From Microbacterium suaedae (GTDB lineage Bacteria; Actinomycetota; Actinomycetes; Actinomycetales; Microbacteriaceae): a stretch of 64,000 nt of DNA. The position numbers and the translations under genes were made by a program. Each line of letters starts with the position of its first letter. Position 1 is the stretch's first letter. Positions 1 through 6,850 of this stretch are shown here, one piece after another. Location of the stretch: positions 124,001-188,000 of the forward strand of contig NZ_PNFD01000002.1 of the NCBI RefSeq assembly GCF_003254645.1, written 5' to 3'. The notes under the pieces were generated by a model. It saw nothing but the letters and a program-made list of their open reading frames with translations, was not told where the DNA came from and ran no database searches.

Positions 1-621
1 GTCGTGGGCGGTGCGGTCGCCACGGACTTCGACGCACGCGCAGGGAATCAGCACGATCTGTGGTTGGTCGCTCCGCTGGTGCTCGCGGTGAGCTTCCTGG
101 TGCTCCTGATCCTGTTGCGCTCGATCGTCGCTCCGGTTCTGTTGCTCTTGGTGAACCTCGCCAGCGCGGTCGCCGCAATCGGCGCAGGTTCATGGCTGAG
201 TCGAGTCTTGTTCGACCAGCACGCACTCGATCTGCAGGTGCCGCTCCTGGCGTTCCTGTTCCTCGTCGCGCTTGGCATCGACTACACGATCTTCCTCGTC
301 CACCGTGCCCGAGCCGAGGCCGCGGCTCGTGGAACGCGGGAGGGGATGGTCCAGGCCATCTCCCACACGGGCAGCGTGATCACGAGCGCGGGTATCGTGC
401 TTGCAGCCGTGTTCGCCGCGCTCGGCGTGCTGCCACTGGTCACCCTCGGACAGCTCGGCTTGATCGTCGGATTGGGGGTGATCGTCGACACTCTGGTCGT
501 TCGCACGGTGATTTTGCCGGCGATCTTCGCTCTCGTCGGCGACCGCATCTGGTGGCCCGGAAAGCCGCGCCAGGGAGAATTGACGCATGAACCTCGTGAA
601 CGCGCCGTTGACGCGAGCTGA
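1..621 (+). CDS. MMPL/RND-family membrane transporter, C-terminal part (5' truncated by window edge)
   Basis: The frame is open from the first base, so the true start lies outside the window. The visible 206 residues carry about five hydrophobic segments (near residues 20-40, 43-65, 78-98, 120-150 and 152-175) and the sequence LGIDYTIFLVHRARAE, typical of the second transmembrane half of MMPL (mycobacterial membrane protein large-like) exporters. A polar cytoplasmic tail follows. MMPL proteins use the proton gradient to export lipids or other hydrophobic compounds; the substrate here cannot be told. The stop codon lies inside the start region of the downstream histidine kinase gene, and a perfect hairpin begins one base after the stop. 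Confidence 0.88.
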   Translation, partial: VVGGAVATDFDARAGNQHDLWLVAPLVLAVSFLVLLILLRSIVAPVLLLLVNLASAVAAIGAGSWLSRVLFDQHALDLQVPLLAFLFLVALGIDYTIFLVHRARAEAAARGTREGMVQAISHTGSVITSAGIVLAAVFAALGVLPLVTLGQLGLIVGLGVIVDTLVVRTVILPAIFALVGDRIWWPGKPRQGELTHEPRERAVDAS

Positions 622-1876
622 CACGGTGGGGCCGGCAGCCGCCGGCCCCACCGTGCGGGCCATGGAGATCGGCCAGCACCTCATTGCCGCCGTTCTCACC
701 CTGGTCGGTGTCATCCGCGCCATTGGCGACGGCACTCCGGTACCGGCGGCGATCATCGCGGGACTCGCGATCCTCGCCTGGCACACGGTCGGTACGATCC
801 TGCCGTCCCGCACCCGTTCCCGGCAGATCGTCGTGTGGTGGCTGATCGGGTTCGCAGTGGTATGGATCGCAGCGGTCTCGGTGTCCGCGGAGTTCGTGTG
901 GATCGCATTCCTGCTCTGGCTCCTCGCCGGGCACCTGCTCCCCGTCGTGTCGGGTCTGCTGTTCTCCGGGATCGTCTTGCTCGGAGTCATCGTCGCGCCG
1001 ATCCTGCACCACGGCACCACGAGCTATGCGAACGTGTTCGGTCCGCTGATCGGTGGGATCTTCGCGTTCGGGATCTCCCGCGGCTATCTCCAGCTTCTCC
1101 GGGAAGCGGCCGAACGCGAACGACTGGTCGCTTCTCTCAGACAGGCGCAGGGCGAGATGGCCGAACTCCAGGACGAGCTCGCACACGCCCAACGACAGTC
1201 CGGTGCTGTCGCAGAGCGCACCCGTATCTCCCGTGACATCCACGACACGATCGCCCAGGCGGTCTCATCGATCCGTCTTGTCGCGCATGCCGGTGTCGGA
1301 CGCACCACGGATCCCGTTGCCGCGCGCACTCTTGAACAGATCGAGACCCTGGCGAGCGACAGCCTCGCCGATGTGCGCCGAATCGTCGCCGCGCTCGTCC
1401 CCGCCGAGCTCGAGGACGACGCCCTCGCGGCAGCGCTCCGTCGCATGCTCGACCGCGCCCGCGATGAGGCCGGAATACATGCCGAGCTGCACGTTGACGA
1501 GGGGCTCCCAGCTCTGGCAACCGAGATCGAGGTCGCGCTGCTGCGCACCGCCCAGTCTGCGCTTGCGAACGTCCGGGTCCACGCCGATGCGAGCCGGGTC
1601 GTGATGAGCCTGGTCGACGCCGACACCGCCGTCAGGCTCGACATCATCGACGACGGCACCGGCTTCGACGTCTCCGCCTGGGAGAGGGCCACGGGGCCGG
1701 GAGCTGAGCCATCGAGTTTCGGACTGCGTTTCATGCGAGCACGGCTGCGCGAGCTCGGAGGCGGACTCGACGTCGAAAGCACGCCGGGGGAAGAGACCGC
1801 GATCTCGATCCACCTTCCGATTCGTCCCGACGCACCGTTCGCCGATACCGAGCCGAAAAGGCAGGAGACGTCATGA
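587..1876 (+). CDS. NarL/DesK-type sensor histidine kinase
   Basis: The N-terminal half (about residues 26-175) has six hydrophobic segments and no recognisable extracellular sensor domain. A short coiled coil follows, then a HisKA_3 dimerisation domain with the motif RTRISRDIHDTIAQ (phospho-acceptor His 219 counted from 587). A C-terminal HATPase domain has an N-box-like stretch at SALANVRVHA and a G-box at DIIDDGTGFD. The start at 587 is preceded by AGGGAG at good spacing and overlaps the MMPL gene. In-frame ATG 662 lies just after the hairpin but has no ribosome site, so 587 is preferred with some doubt. The response regulator follows with an ATGA overlap. The stimulus is unknown; linkage suggests control of the adjacent exporter. 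Confidence 0.85.
   Translation: MNLVNAPLTRADTVGPAAAGPTVRAMEIGQHLIAAVLTLVGVIRAIGDGTPVPAAIIAGLAILAWHTVGTILPSRTRSRQIVVWWLIGFAVVWIAAVSVSAEFVWIAFLLWLLAGHLLPVVSGLLFSGIVLLGVIVAPILHHGTTSYANVFGPLIGGIFAFGISRGYLQLLREAAERERLVASLRQAQGEMAELQDELAHAQRQSGAVAERTRISRDIHDTIAQAVSSIRLVAHAGVGRTTDPVAARTLEQIETLASDSLADVRRIVAALVPAELEDDALAAALRRMLDRARDEAGIHAELHVDEGLPALATEIEVALLRTAQSALANVRVHADASRVVMSLVDADTAVRLDIIDDGTGFDVSAWERATGPGAEPSSFGLRFMRARLRELGGGLDVESTPGEETAISIHLPIRPDAPFADTEPKRQETS
622..655 (+). terminator. Perfect 15-bp hairpin directly after the MMPL stop codon
   Basis: Bases 622-636 and 641-655 are exact reverse complements with loop AGCC. The position suggests an intrinsic terminator or attenuator for the MMPL gene, although no T-run follows. 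It also lies inside the first 25 codons of the histidine kinase if that gene starts at 587, where it encodes the palindromic peptide TVGPAAAGPTV. Confidence 0.65.
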
Positions 1877-2493
1877 CCCCGACGACCGTGCTTCTGGTCG
1901 ACGACCACCCTGTGGTCCGCAGCGGACTCCGTGCCGTCCTCGAGGTCGACACCGTGCACGTCGTCGGCGAAGCCGCGACCGGTGAGGAGGCTGTTGTCCT
2001 CGCCGACCATCTGCACCCCGACGTCGTGCTGTGCGATCTGCGTCTTGGGGCCGGTATCGACGGCATTCAGACAACCGCAGCGCTGCGCGCCCTGGATCCG
2101 GCTCCGGCTGTGCTCGTTCTGACCACCTTCGACCGCGACGCGGAGATCCTCGGTGCGATCGAAGCCGGTGCCTCTGGATACCTTCTCAAGGACGTCGCCC
2201 CGGACGTGATCGTCGACGGCATTCTCCGCGCTGCGAAGGGTGAGACGTTCCTCGCTCCCGACCTTGCCACCCGCGTCCTCAACGGATTGCGAAACCCACT
2301 TCCGAGACTCACATCCCGCGAGGTTGAGGTGCTGCGCCACATGGCCACGGGAGCGGCGAACAAGGACATCGCCCGTGCCCTATTCGTCACTGAGGCGACG
2401 GTCAAGAGCCACATTGCGCACATCTTCACCAAGTTCGACGTCGACAGCCGTTCTCGCGCGGTCCACCTCGCCCAGGAAACCGGTCTCATCTGA
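1873..2493 (+). CDS. NarL/FixJ-family response regulator
   Basis: A 206-residue protein with an N-terminal receiver domain (acidic pair D10/D11, phospho-acceptor D55 in VLCDLRLG, switch residues in VLTTFD, conserved Lys in YLLKDV). A C-terminal LuxR-type helix-turn-helix follows at about residues 145-205 (LTSREVEVLRHMATGAANKDIA, then VTEATVKSHI). It overlaps the kinase gene by four bases, so the two are translationally coupled partners. It would bind DNA when phosphorylated by the kinase; targets are not visible. The gene ends convergently with the DJ-1 family gene, about 48 bp away, with no clear terminator between them. Confidence 0.92.
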   Translation: MTPTTVLLVDDHPVVRSGLRAVLEVDTVHVVGEAATGEEAVVLADHLHPDVVLCDLRLGAGIDGIQTTAALRALDPAPAVLVLTTFDRDAEILGAIEAGASGYLLKDVAPDVIVDGILRAAKGETFLAPDLATRVLNGLRNPLPRLTSREVEVLRHMATGAANKDIARALFVTEATVKSHIAHIFTKFDVDSRSRAVHLAQETGLI

Positions 2494-2541
2494 CCCGCGC
2501 AGATCTCACCGCCCTCACTTGGCGTCTCGAGCGCGCCACGA

Positions 2542-3108
2542 TCACCCCTTCGGTGCGCGGTCCTCCAGCACCTCGAGGAATGCCTTCATCCACACGCCGT
2601 TGTCGGGCCATGCGCGGCCCGTCACGAGGTTTCCGTCGACGACGGCGCCACCGTTCTCGAAGATGCCACCGGCGGTCTCGACATCGACGGCCAGCTCGGG
2701 ATACGCCGACGAGGTGCGGCCCGTGAGTACCCCGGCGGCCGCCAGAAGCAGGGGACCGTGGCAGAGCGCGGCGACGGGAGCGTTCCGTTCGAAGAAGTGC
2801 CGCACGATGCGCTTGGCGTCCTCGTCGTTGCGGATGTACTCGGGAGCTCGCCCGCCGGGAACGACGATCGCGTCGTAGCCGGCGGGGTCGACGTCGGCGA
2901 ACGCGATGTCGGCCTCCCACGCGTGCCCCGGCTTCTCGGTGTAGGTGCCGAATCCATCCACGAAGTCGTGGACGACGAACTGAAGCGTGCGCTTGACGGG
3001 GGCGCCGATGTGCACCTCGTGGCCCGCCTCCTGCAGCCGGTGGTACGGGTAGAAGACTTCGAGTGTCTCGGCGGCATCGCCGGTGAGGATGAGGATCTTC
3101 TTCGACAT
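2542..3108 (-). CDS. DJ-1/PfpI family protein
   Basis: This 188-residue protein has the class I glutamine-amidotransferase-like fold of the DJ-1/PfpI family. The nucleophile elbow is AALCHGP (Cys 116), the partner acidic residue is Glu 17, and VVPGG is at 82-86. Members act as proteases, glyoxalase/deglycases, chaperones or hydratases; the exact activity cannot be assigned. Two adjacent ATG codons (3111 and 3108) follow AAAGGA. The second is chosen because it begins the conserved MSKKILIL strand and has better spacing. The divergent neighbour is an IclR regulator that starts about 125 bp away and could control it, but that is inference only. Confidence 0.88.
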   Translation of the reverse strand: MSKKILILTGDAAETLEVFYPYHRLQEAGHEVHIGAPVKRTLQFVVHDFVDGFGTYTEKPGHAWEADIAFADVDPAGYDAIVVPGGRAPEYIRNDEDAKRIVRHFFERNAPVAALCHGPLLLAAAGVLTGRTSSAYPELAVDVETAGGIFENGGAVVDGNLVTGRAWPDNGVWMKAFLEVLEDRAPKG

Positions 3109-3221
3109 CATCGTTCCTTTCGCTGGGGTGTTCACTCCAGCCTCCGGCACTGCGCTCTCTCGCCGCCAGCGTCGTTCTCACCATGCGCGAATCCGCAGCG
3201 CACGTGTGTCGCCGCGGTGCA

Positions 3222-3227
3222 TATGAT
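3222..3227 (+). promoter_or_regulatory. -10 box (TATGAT) of the leaderless IclR gene
   Basis: TATGAT lies six bases before GTG 3234. In actinobacteria this spacing places transcription start on the first base of the start codon. No good -35 box is seen. Confidence 0.6.
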
Positions 3228-3233
3228 GGCGAC

Positions 3234-4076
3234 GTGTCCACCCACAGTCGGGAGGCCCGCGACGCTGCGGGCATCGATGCTTCAGGCACGCCCACCGAGC
3301 GGGGCGGGATCCGGTCGGCTGAGCGCGCATTGCGTATGCTCGACGCCGTCGCCGCGGCGCCCGAGGGGATCACGGCATCGGGTCTCGCGCAATGCCTGGT
3401 TCTGTCGCAGGCGACCGTGTACCGGCTCCTCGCGAGCCTGCAGGAACGCGACTACGTGACGCGTACGGCGGACGCACAATACGTGCTCGGCCGCAGGGTG
3501 GACGAACTTGGTCGCGCCGTGCGCGCGCACCTCGTCGTCACGCCCCGGATCCGGGACATCCTCGCCGCCGTACGCGACGACGCCCGCACGCCCGTCTACC
3601 TGACGATGTTCCGCGGGGACGACATCGCGGTCGTCCACGTCGCTGATTCCACGGCGTTCCCACGGATCCGGCAGCTGCACGTCGGATTCGCCGACGTCGC
3701 GCATGTGACGGCCTTCGGCAAGATCATGCTCGCCGACCGCGATGATACGGGCGTGCGCCGCTTCCTCGAGCGGCACGGCGCACCGGCGGCGTCTGCGCGC
3801 TCTGTCACGGGGATCGCGCAGCTGACCGAGCAGCTCGACGAGGTCCGGGCGCTGCAGATCGCCGTCGAAGTCGAGGAGTACATGCCGAAGCTCGCGTGCA
3901 TCGCGGCTCCTGTGCGCTCCCGCTCCGGCCGGACGATTGGCGCGGTCTCCCTGTCGGCCTCAGTCGACCGGTTCGCCTCGCACGCGCACGAGCTCGAGAG
4001 GATCGCGCGCCGTGCGGCGTGGCGCGTGTCGGCGTCGTCGGGCACGCCGAGGCGCGAGCCAGCCCAGCAGTCGTAG
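3234..4076 (+). CDS. IclR-family transcriptional regulator
   Basis: A 280-residue protein with an N-terminal winged helix (RALRMLDAVAAAPEGITASG, then SQATVYRLLASL) and a C-terminal IclR effector-binding domain (about residues 90-260) ending in the SLSASVDRF region. GTG 3234 is chosen because a TATGAT box lies six bases upstream, which fits leaderless expression. An upstream in-frame ATG at 3183 would add 17 residues of low-complexity sequence and has no ribosome site. IclR proteins respond to small organic acids or aromatic compounds and often control adjacent catabolic genes. Nothing nearby identifies the ligand. Confidence 0.88.
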   Translation: MSTHSREARDAAGIDASGTPTERGGIRSAERALRMLDAVAAAPEGITASGLAQCLVLSQATVYRLLASLQERDYVTRTADAQYVLGRRVDELGRAVRAHLVVTPRIRDILAAVRDDARTPVYLTMFRGDDIAVVHVADSTAFPRIRQLHVGFADVAHVTAFGKIMLADRDDTGVRRFLERHGAPAASARSVTGIAQLTEQLDEVRALQIAVEVEEYMPKLACIAAPVRSRSGRTIGAVSLSASVDRFASHAHELERIARRAAWRVSASSGTPRREPAQQS

Positions 4077-4097
4077 CCGTCGATGCCTCGGCCGGTC

Positions 4098-4616
4098 TCA
4101 CCCGCGCCAGGTGACGAGATCCAGTCCCTGCTTCGTATCGGCGAGGGCGACCCAGCCCGTGGCGAATTGGTAGGTCATGCCGTATTCGCCCTCGTCGAGG
4201 TAGTGCACGATCTCCGGGTTCTCGGTGAGGTACACGTACTCGTCCTGCTCCTCGCGCAGCCAGCCGTTGTCCTCGAGGTACTGCTGCAGCTCGGTTGATT
4301 GTTCGGCCGAGACGGGAGCCCAGCCGTACATCTGCGCGATGTCGGTCCCGTGCTCGTAGTCGCCCCAGACGCACTGGATGCCGTCTGCCAACTCGTGTTC
4401 GCCGACGCGGAAGGTCTCGGATCTCGCGGTCCAGCCGAGCGATGCCAGCTCTTCCGAGAACGAGGGGCGGAGGATCGTCTCGCATGTCATCGAAGTAGGC
4501 GTCTCTTCGGCGGCGGGTTCCTCTTCAGGCGCCGGTCGAGTGCCTCCGCTGCAGGCCGTGAGCGTGAGAAGGGCAGCAAGCGCAGCCATGCCGGCAGTGA
4601 ACCGAGTCGCTGTCAT
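4098..4616 (-). CDS. Small secreted lipoprotein, unknown function
   Basis: A 172-residue protein that begins with a type II signal peptide: basic MTATR, a hydrophobic stretch, then lipobox LTACSGG. The mature part opens with a Pro/Glu-rich linker (about residues 28-42) followed by a small acidic globular domain rich in Trp and Tyr. I do not recognise a family with confidence. Its start codon overlaps the stop of the upstream HisN-type phosphatase gene by four bases (ATGA), so the two are cotranscribed. It is probably anchored to the outer face of the membrane. Confidence 0.82.
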   Translation of the reverse strand: MTATRFTAGMAALAALLTLTACSGGTRPAPEEEPAAEETPTSMTCETILRPSFSEELASLGWTARSETFRVGEHELADGIQCVWGDYEHGTDIAQMYGWAPVSAEQSTELQQYLEDNGWLREEQDEYVYLTENPEIVHYLDEGEYGMTYQFATGWVALADTKQGLDLVTWRG

Positions 4617-5422
4617 GGGGACTCCGAGGCGAGGACGCGGAGGACCTCGTCGTGCAGGGCACCGTTGGTGGCGAGGGCCGAGAGGGTGTCGAGGGCGTCG
4701 GATCCCTCGAACGAGGTGAATCGCCCGCCAGCCTCACGCACGATGGCGGCCGCGGCGGCGACGTCGTACTCCTTCACGTCGAACTCGCCGACGATCTCGA
4801 GGCGTCCTTCGGCGAGGAGCATGTACGACCAGACGTCGCCGTAGGCGCGATCGCGCCACACGCGCTCCTGGAGCGTGAGGAGCGCATCGAGGTGCCCGGC
4901 GTCGCGCCACTGCGCGATCGATTGGAAGCTGAGGGAAGCATCGTCGAGCGCCGCCACGTCGGACACCGCGATGCGACGCGGGCCGTCGTCGGTATCGGTC
5001 CAGGCTCCGAGCCCGTTCGCCGCCCACCAGCGCCGGCCGAACGCCGGCATGCTGACGACGCCGAGCGTGATGGATCCATCGACTTCGAGGGCGATCATCG
5101 TTCCCCATGCAGGGACGCCGCGGAGGAAGTTGGCCGTCCCGTCGATCGGGTCGAGGATCCACCGCCGCGATGCCGAAGCGGTCGCGCCGAACTCCTCGCC
5201 GAAGATCGCATCGCCCGGGCGTTCGGCCTCGATAAGAGTGCGGATCGCCCGCTCGGATGCGAGATCGGCTTCCGTGACGTGCGATCGGTCGGCCTTGCGG
5301 CTCACCTCGAGGTCCGCCGCATCGAACCGGGGCATCGTCTCGCCGTCGGCCGCATCGGCCAGACGCAGCGCGAAGGCGAGATCGTCGGCGAGGGACGGTG
5401 CACCGGCAGCAGGGAAGACCAT
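4613..5422 (-). CDS. hisN: Inositol-monophosphatase family protein, probably histidinol-phosphatase HisN
   Basis: A 269-residue protein of the Mg-dependent IMPase superfamily. The metal-site motifs are GEEFG (about residue 74), the signature WILDPIDGTANF and the C-terminal EYDVAAAAAIVREAGG. The sequence FLRGVPAWGTMIAL after the signature resembles actinobacterial HisN, which removes phosphate from L-histidinol phosphate in histidine biosynthesis. A general inositol phosphatase role is the alternative. Translation probably starts at ATG 5422, because a TAACCT box lies six bases before it; GTG 5425 would add one residue. A lipoprotein gene overlaps its 3' end. Confidence 0.78.
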   Translation of the reverse strand: MVFPAAGAPSLADDLAFALRLADAADGETMPRFDAADLEVSRKADRSHVTEADLASERAIRTLIEAERPGDAIFGEEFGATASASRRWILDPIDGTANFLRGVPAWGTMIALEVDGSITLGVVSMPAFGRRWWAANGLGAWTDTDDGPRRIAVSDVAALDDASLSFQSIAQWRDAGHLDALLTLQERVWRDRAYGDVWSYMLLAEGRLEIVGEFDVKEYDVAAAAAIVREAGGRFTSFEGSDALDTLSALATNGALHDEVLRVLASESP

Positions 5423-5428
5423 CACGCC

Positions 5429-5434
5429 AGGTTA
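5429..5434 (-). promoter_or_regulatory. -10 box (TAACCT) of the leaderless phosphatase gene
   Basis: Read on the minus strand, TAACCT is followed by six bases and then ATG 5422, so the transcript would begin at the start codon. Confidence 0.55.
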
Positions 5435-5475
5435 TCGGAGCGCAGGAGCGCGACCGTAAACGCTCAGCGGAAACA

Positions 5476-5509
5476 AGAGAAGGTCCGGAGGATTCTCCGG
5501 ACCTTCTCT
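5476..5509 (-). terminator. Intrinsic terminator of the tRNA-Lys gene
   Basis: A perfect 15-bp stem (5476-5490 with 5495-5509) with a 4-nt loop sits just downstream of the tRNA on the minus strand. The minus-strand tail after it reads TGTTTCC. Confidence 0.85.
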
Positions 5510-5511
5510 GC

Positions 5512-5587
5512 TGGTGCGCCCTCAGGGGCTCGAACCCTGGACCCACTGATTAAGAGTCAGTTGCTCTACCGACTGAGCTAAAGGCGC
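5512..5587 (-). tRNA. tRNA-Lys (anticodon CTT)
   Basis: On the minus strand the 76-nt sequence folds into a standard cloverleaf. The acceptor stem starts GCGCCTT and closes with AGGGCGC. The D-arm contains AGCTCAGTCGGTAGAGC, the anticodon loop is ACTCTTAAT with anticodon CTT, and the T-arm is CAGGG TTCGAGC CCCTG. The CCA end is encoded at 5514-5512. The gene stands alone, followed by a strong terminator. Confidence 0.97.
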
Positions 5588-5716
5588 ATGTTCCCGATCG
5601 AGGTGATTTCCTGCGTCGTGAACCGAGGAATTACATTACTCACTTCTCGCCATGCTCGCCAATCGGCGGTGGCTTCTCGGCGTGTCTGAGCGCACGCTGG
5701 ATGGATCGGGGGTCGC

Positions 5717-5722
5717 TACCCT
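5717..5722 (+). promoter_or_regulatory. -10 box (TACCCT) of the leaderless LacI gene
   Basis: TACCCT is separated from ATG 5730 by seven bases. No -35 box stands out. Confidence 0.55.
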
Positions 5723-5729
5723 GAAGGCC

Positions 5730-6758
5730 ATGCCGAGAACCAGGCCGCCGTCGATGGCGGACGTCGCCGCCGAGGCGGGCGTGTCCCACCAGACCGTCTC
5801 GCGCGTGCTCAACGGGCACGCCTATGTGCGCGACGACACCCGAGAGCGCGTGCTCGCCGCGATCCGTGCCCTCGGGTATCGCCCGAATCAGGCGGCGCGC
5901 ACGCTCGCGACGAGTCGCAGTGCGACGGTCGGCATCGTCACGACCGGCACGACGCACTACGGTCCGGCGAGCACGGTGCTCGCGATCGAGGAGGCGGCGC
6001 GCGCAGGCGGTTACTTCGTGTCGATCGCGGCCCTGGACTCTCGGGAGCCTGGGGCGGCGGCGGCCGTCCTCGACCAGCTCATCACGCAGGGCGTCGATGG
6101 GATCGTCGTCGTGGCGCCGCTCGTCGATGTCGCGCGCCTCGTAGACGAAGTGTCCCCGCGGATCCCGGTCGTCGTCGTGGCGGCGCGACGCGACGCTCCC
6201 GAAGATTCGCCCGTGCGCTACGTCGCGGTGGATCAGCGTGCCGGATCCGTGCGCGCGACGACGCATCTTGCGGATCTTGGGCACGAGCGCATCGCGCATA
6301 TCGAGGGGCCGACCGGGTGGTTCGATGCGATCGAGCGCTCGCGCGGATTCTCAGATGCGATCGATCGTGCGGGAGTGCAGGGCACGATCGTCCCCGCCCA
6401 GGGATGGAGTGCGCGGCACGGGTACGAGGTCGGTGTTCGTCTCGCGGAGGATGTGGGGCGCGGCCGGATCACAGCGGTGTTCGCGGGAAACGACTATCTC
6501 GCGCTCGGGGCGACGCGCGCGCTGTGGGAGCGGGGGATCCGCGTTCCGGAGGATGTCTCCATCGCGGGCTTCGATGACATCGACGGAAGTGGGTTCCTCG
6601 TGCCGTCGCTCACGACGGTGCGGCAGCCCTTCGCGCGTCTCGGTGCCGCTGCGGTGCGCGGGTTGATCGAGGCGTGGGACGGTGCCGAAGCGTCGGATGG
6701 TGCGACGATCGAACCCGAGGTCGTCGTCCGCGAGAGCACGGTGCCTCCGAGGGGATAA
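5730..6758 (+). CDS. LacI-family repressor, probable regulator of araBDA
   Basis: A 342-residue LacI/GalR repressor. The N-terminal helix-turn-helix is MADVAAEAGVSHQTVSRVLN, the hinge helix is YRPNQAARTLAT, and a periplasmic-binding-protein-like sensor domain fills the rest (about residues 62-335). ATG 5730 is chosen because it begins the DNA-binding domain and follows a TACCCT box by seven bases; an upstream in-frame ATG adds only unconserved residues. The recognition helix SHQTVSRV is close to that of E. coli LacI (SYQTVSRV), and a lac-like operator lies just downstream before araB. I therefore infer that it represses araB-araD-araA in response to L-arabinose or a derivative. Confidence 0.9.
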   Translation: MPRTRPPSMADVAAEAGVSHQTVSRVLNGHAYVRDDTRERVLAAIRALGYRPNQAARTLATSRSATVGIVTTGTTHYGPASTVLAIEEAARAGGYFVSIAALDSREPGAAAAVLDQLITQGVDGIVVVAPLVDVARLVDEVSPRIPVVVVAARRDAPEDSPVRYVAVDQRAGSVRATTHLADLGHERIAHIEGPTGWFDAIERSRGFSDAIDRAGVQGTIVPAQGWSARHGYEVGVRLAEDVGRGRITAVFAGNDYLALGATRALWERGIRVPEDVSIAGFDDIDGSGFLVPSLTTVRQPFARLGAAAVRGLIEAWDGAEASDGATIEPEVVVRESTVPPRG

Positions 6759-6774
6759 CCGGGTTCCGTCTCGG

Positions 6775-6794
6775 ATGTGTGAGCGCTAACATGT
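6775..6794 (+). promoter_or_regulatory. LacI-type operator covering the araB -10 box
   Basis: A 20-bp imperfect palindrome centred on GAGCGCTAAC, whose core is close to the ideal lac operator (TGTGAGCGCTCACA). It overlaps TAACAT (6787-6792), a likely -10 box for araB, so repressor binding would block the promoter. Confidence 0.7.
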
Positions 6795-6850
6795 CGAGGG
6801 CGCCCTACGTCGGGCGCACAGCGACGATGCGACGAAGGACGGAGCCGACG

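Noticed and set aside
5652-5729. N-terminal extension of the first LacI regulator from an upstream ATG
   Set aside because: The extra residues are unlike any LacI N-terminus, and the TACCCT box supports ATG 5730.
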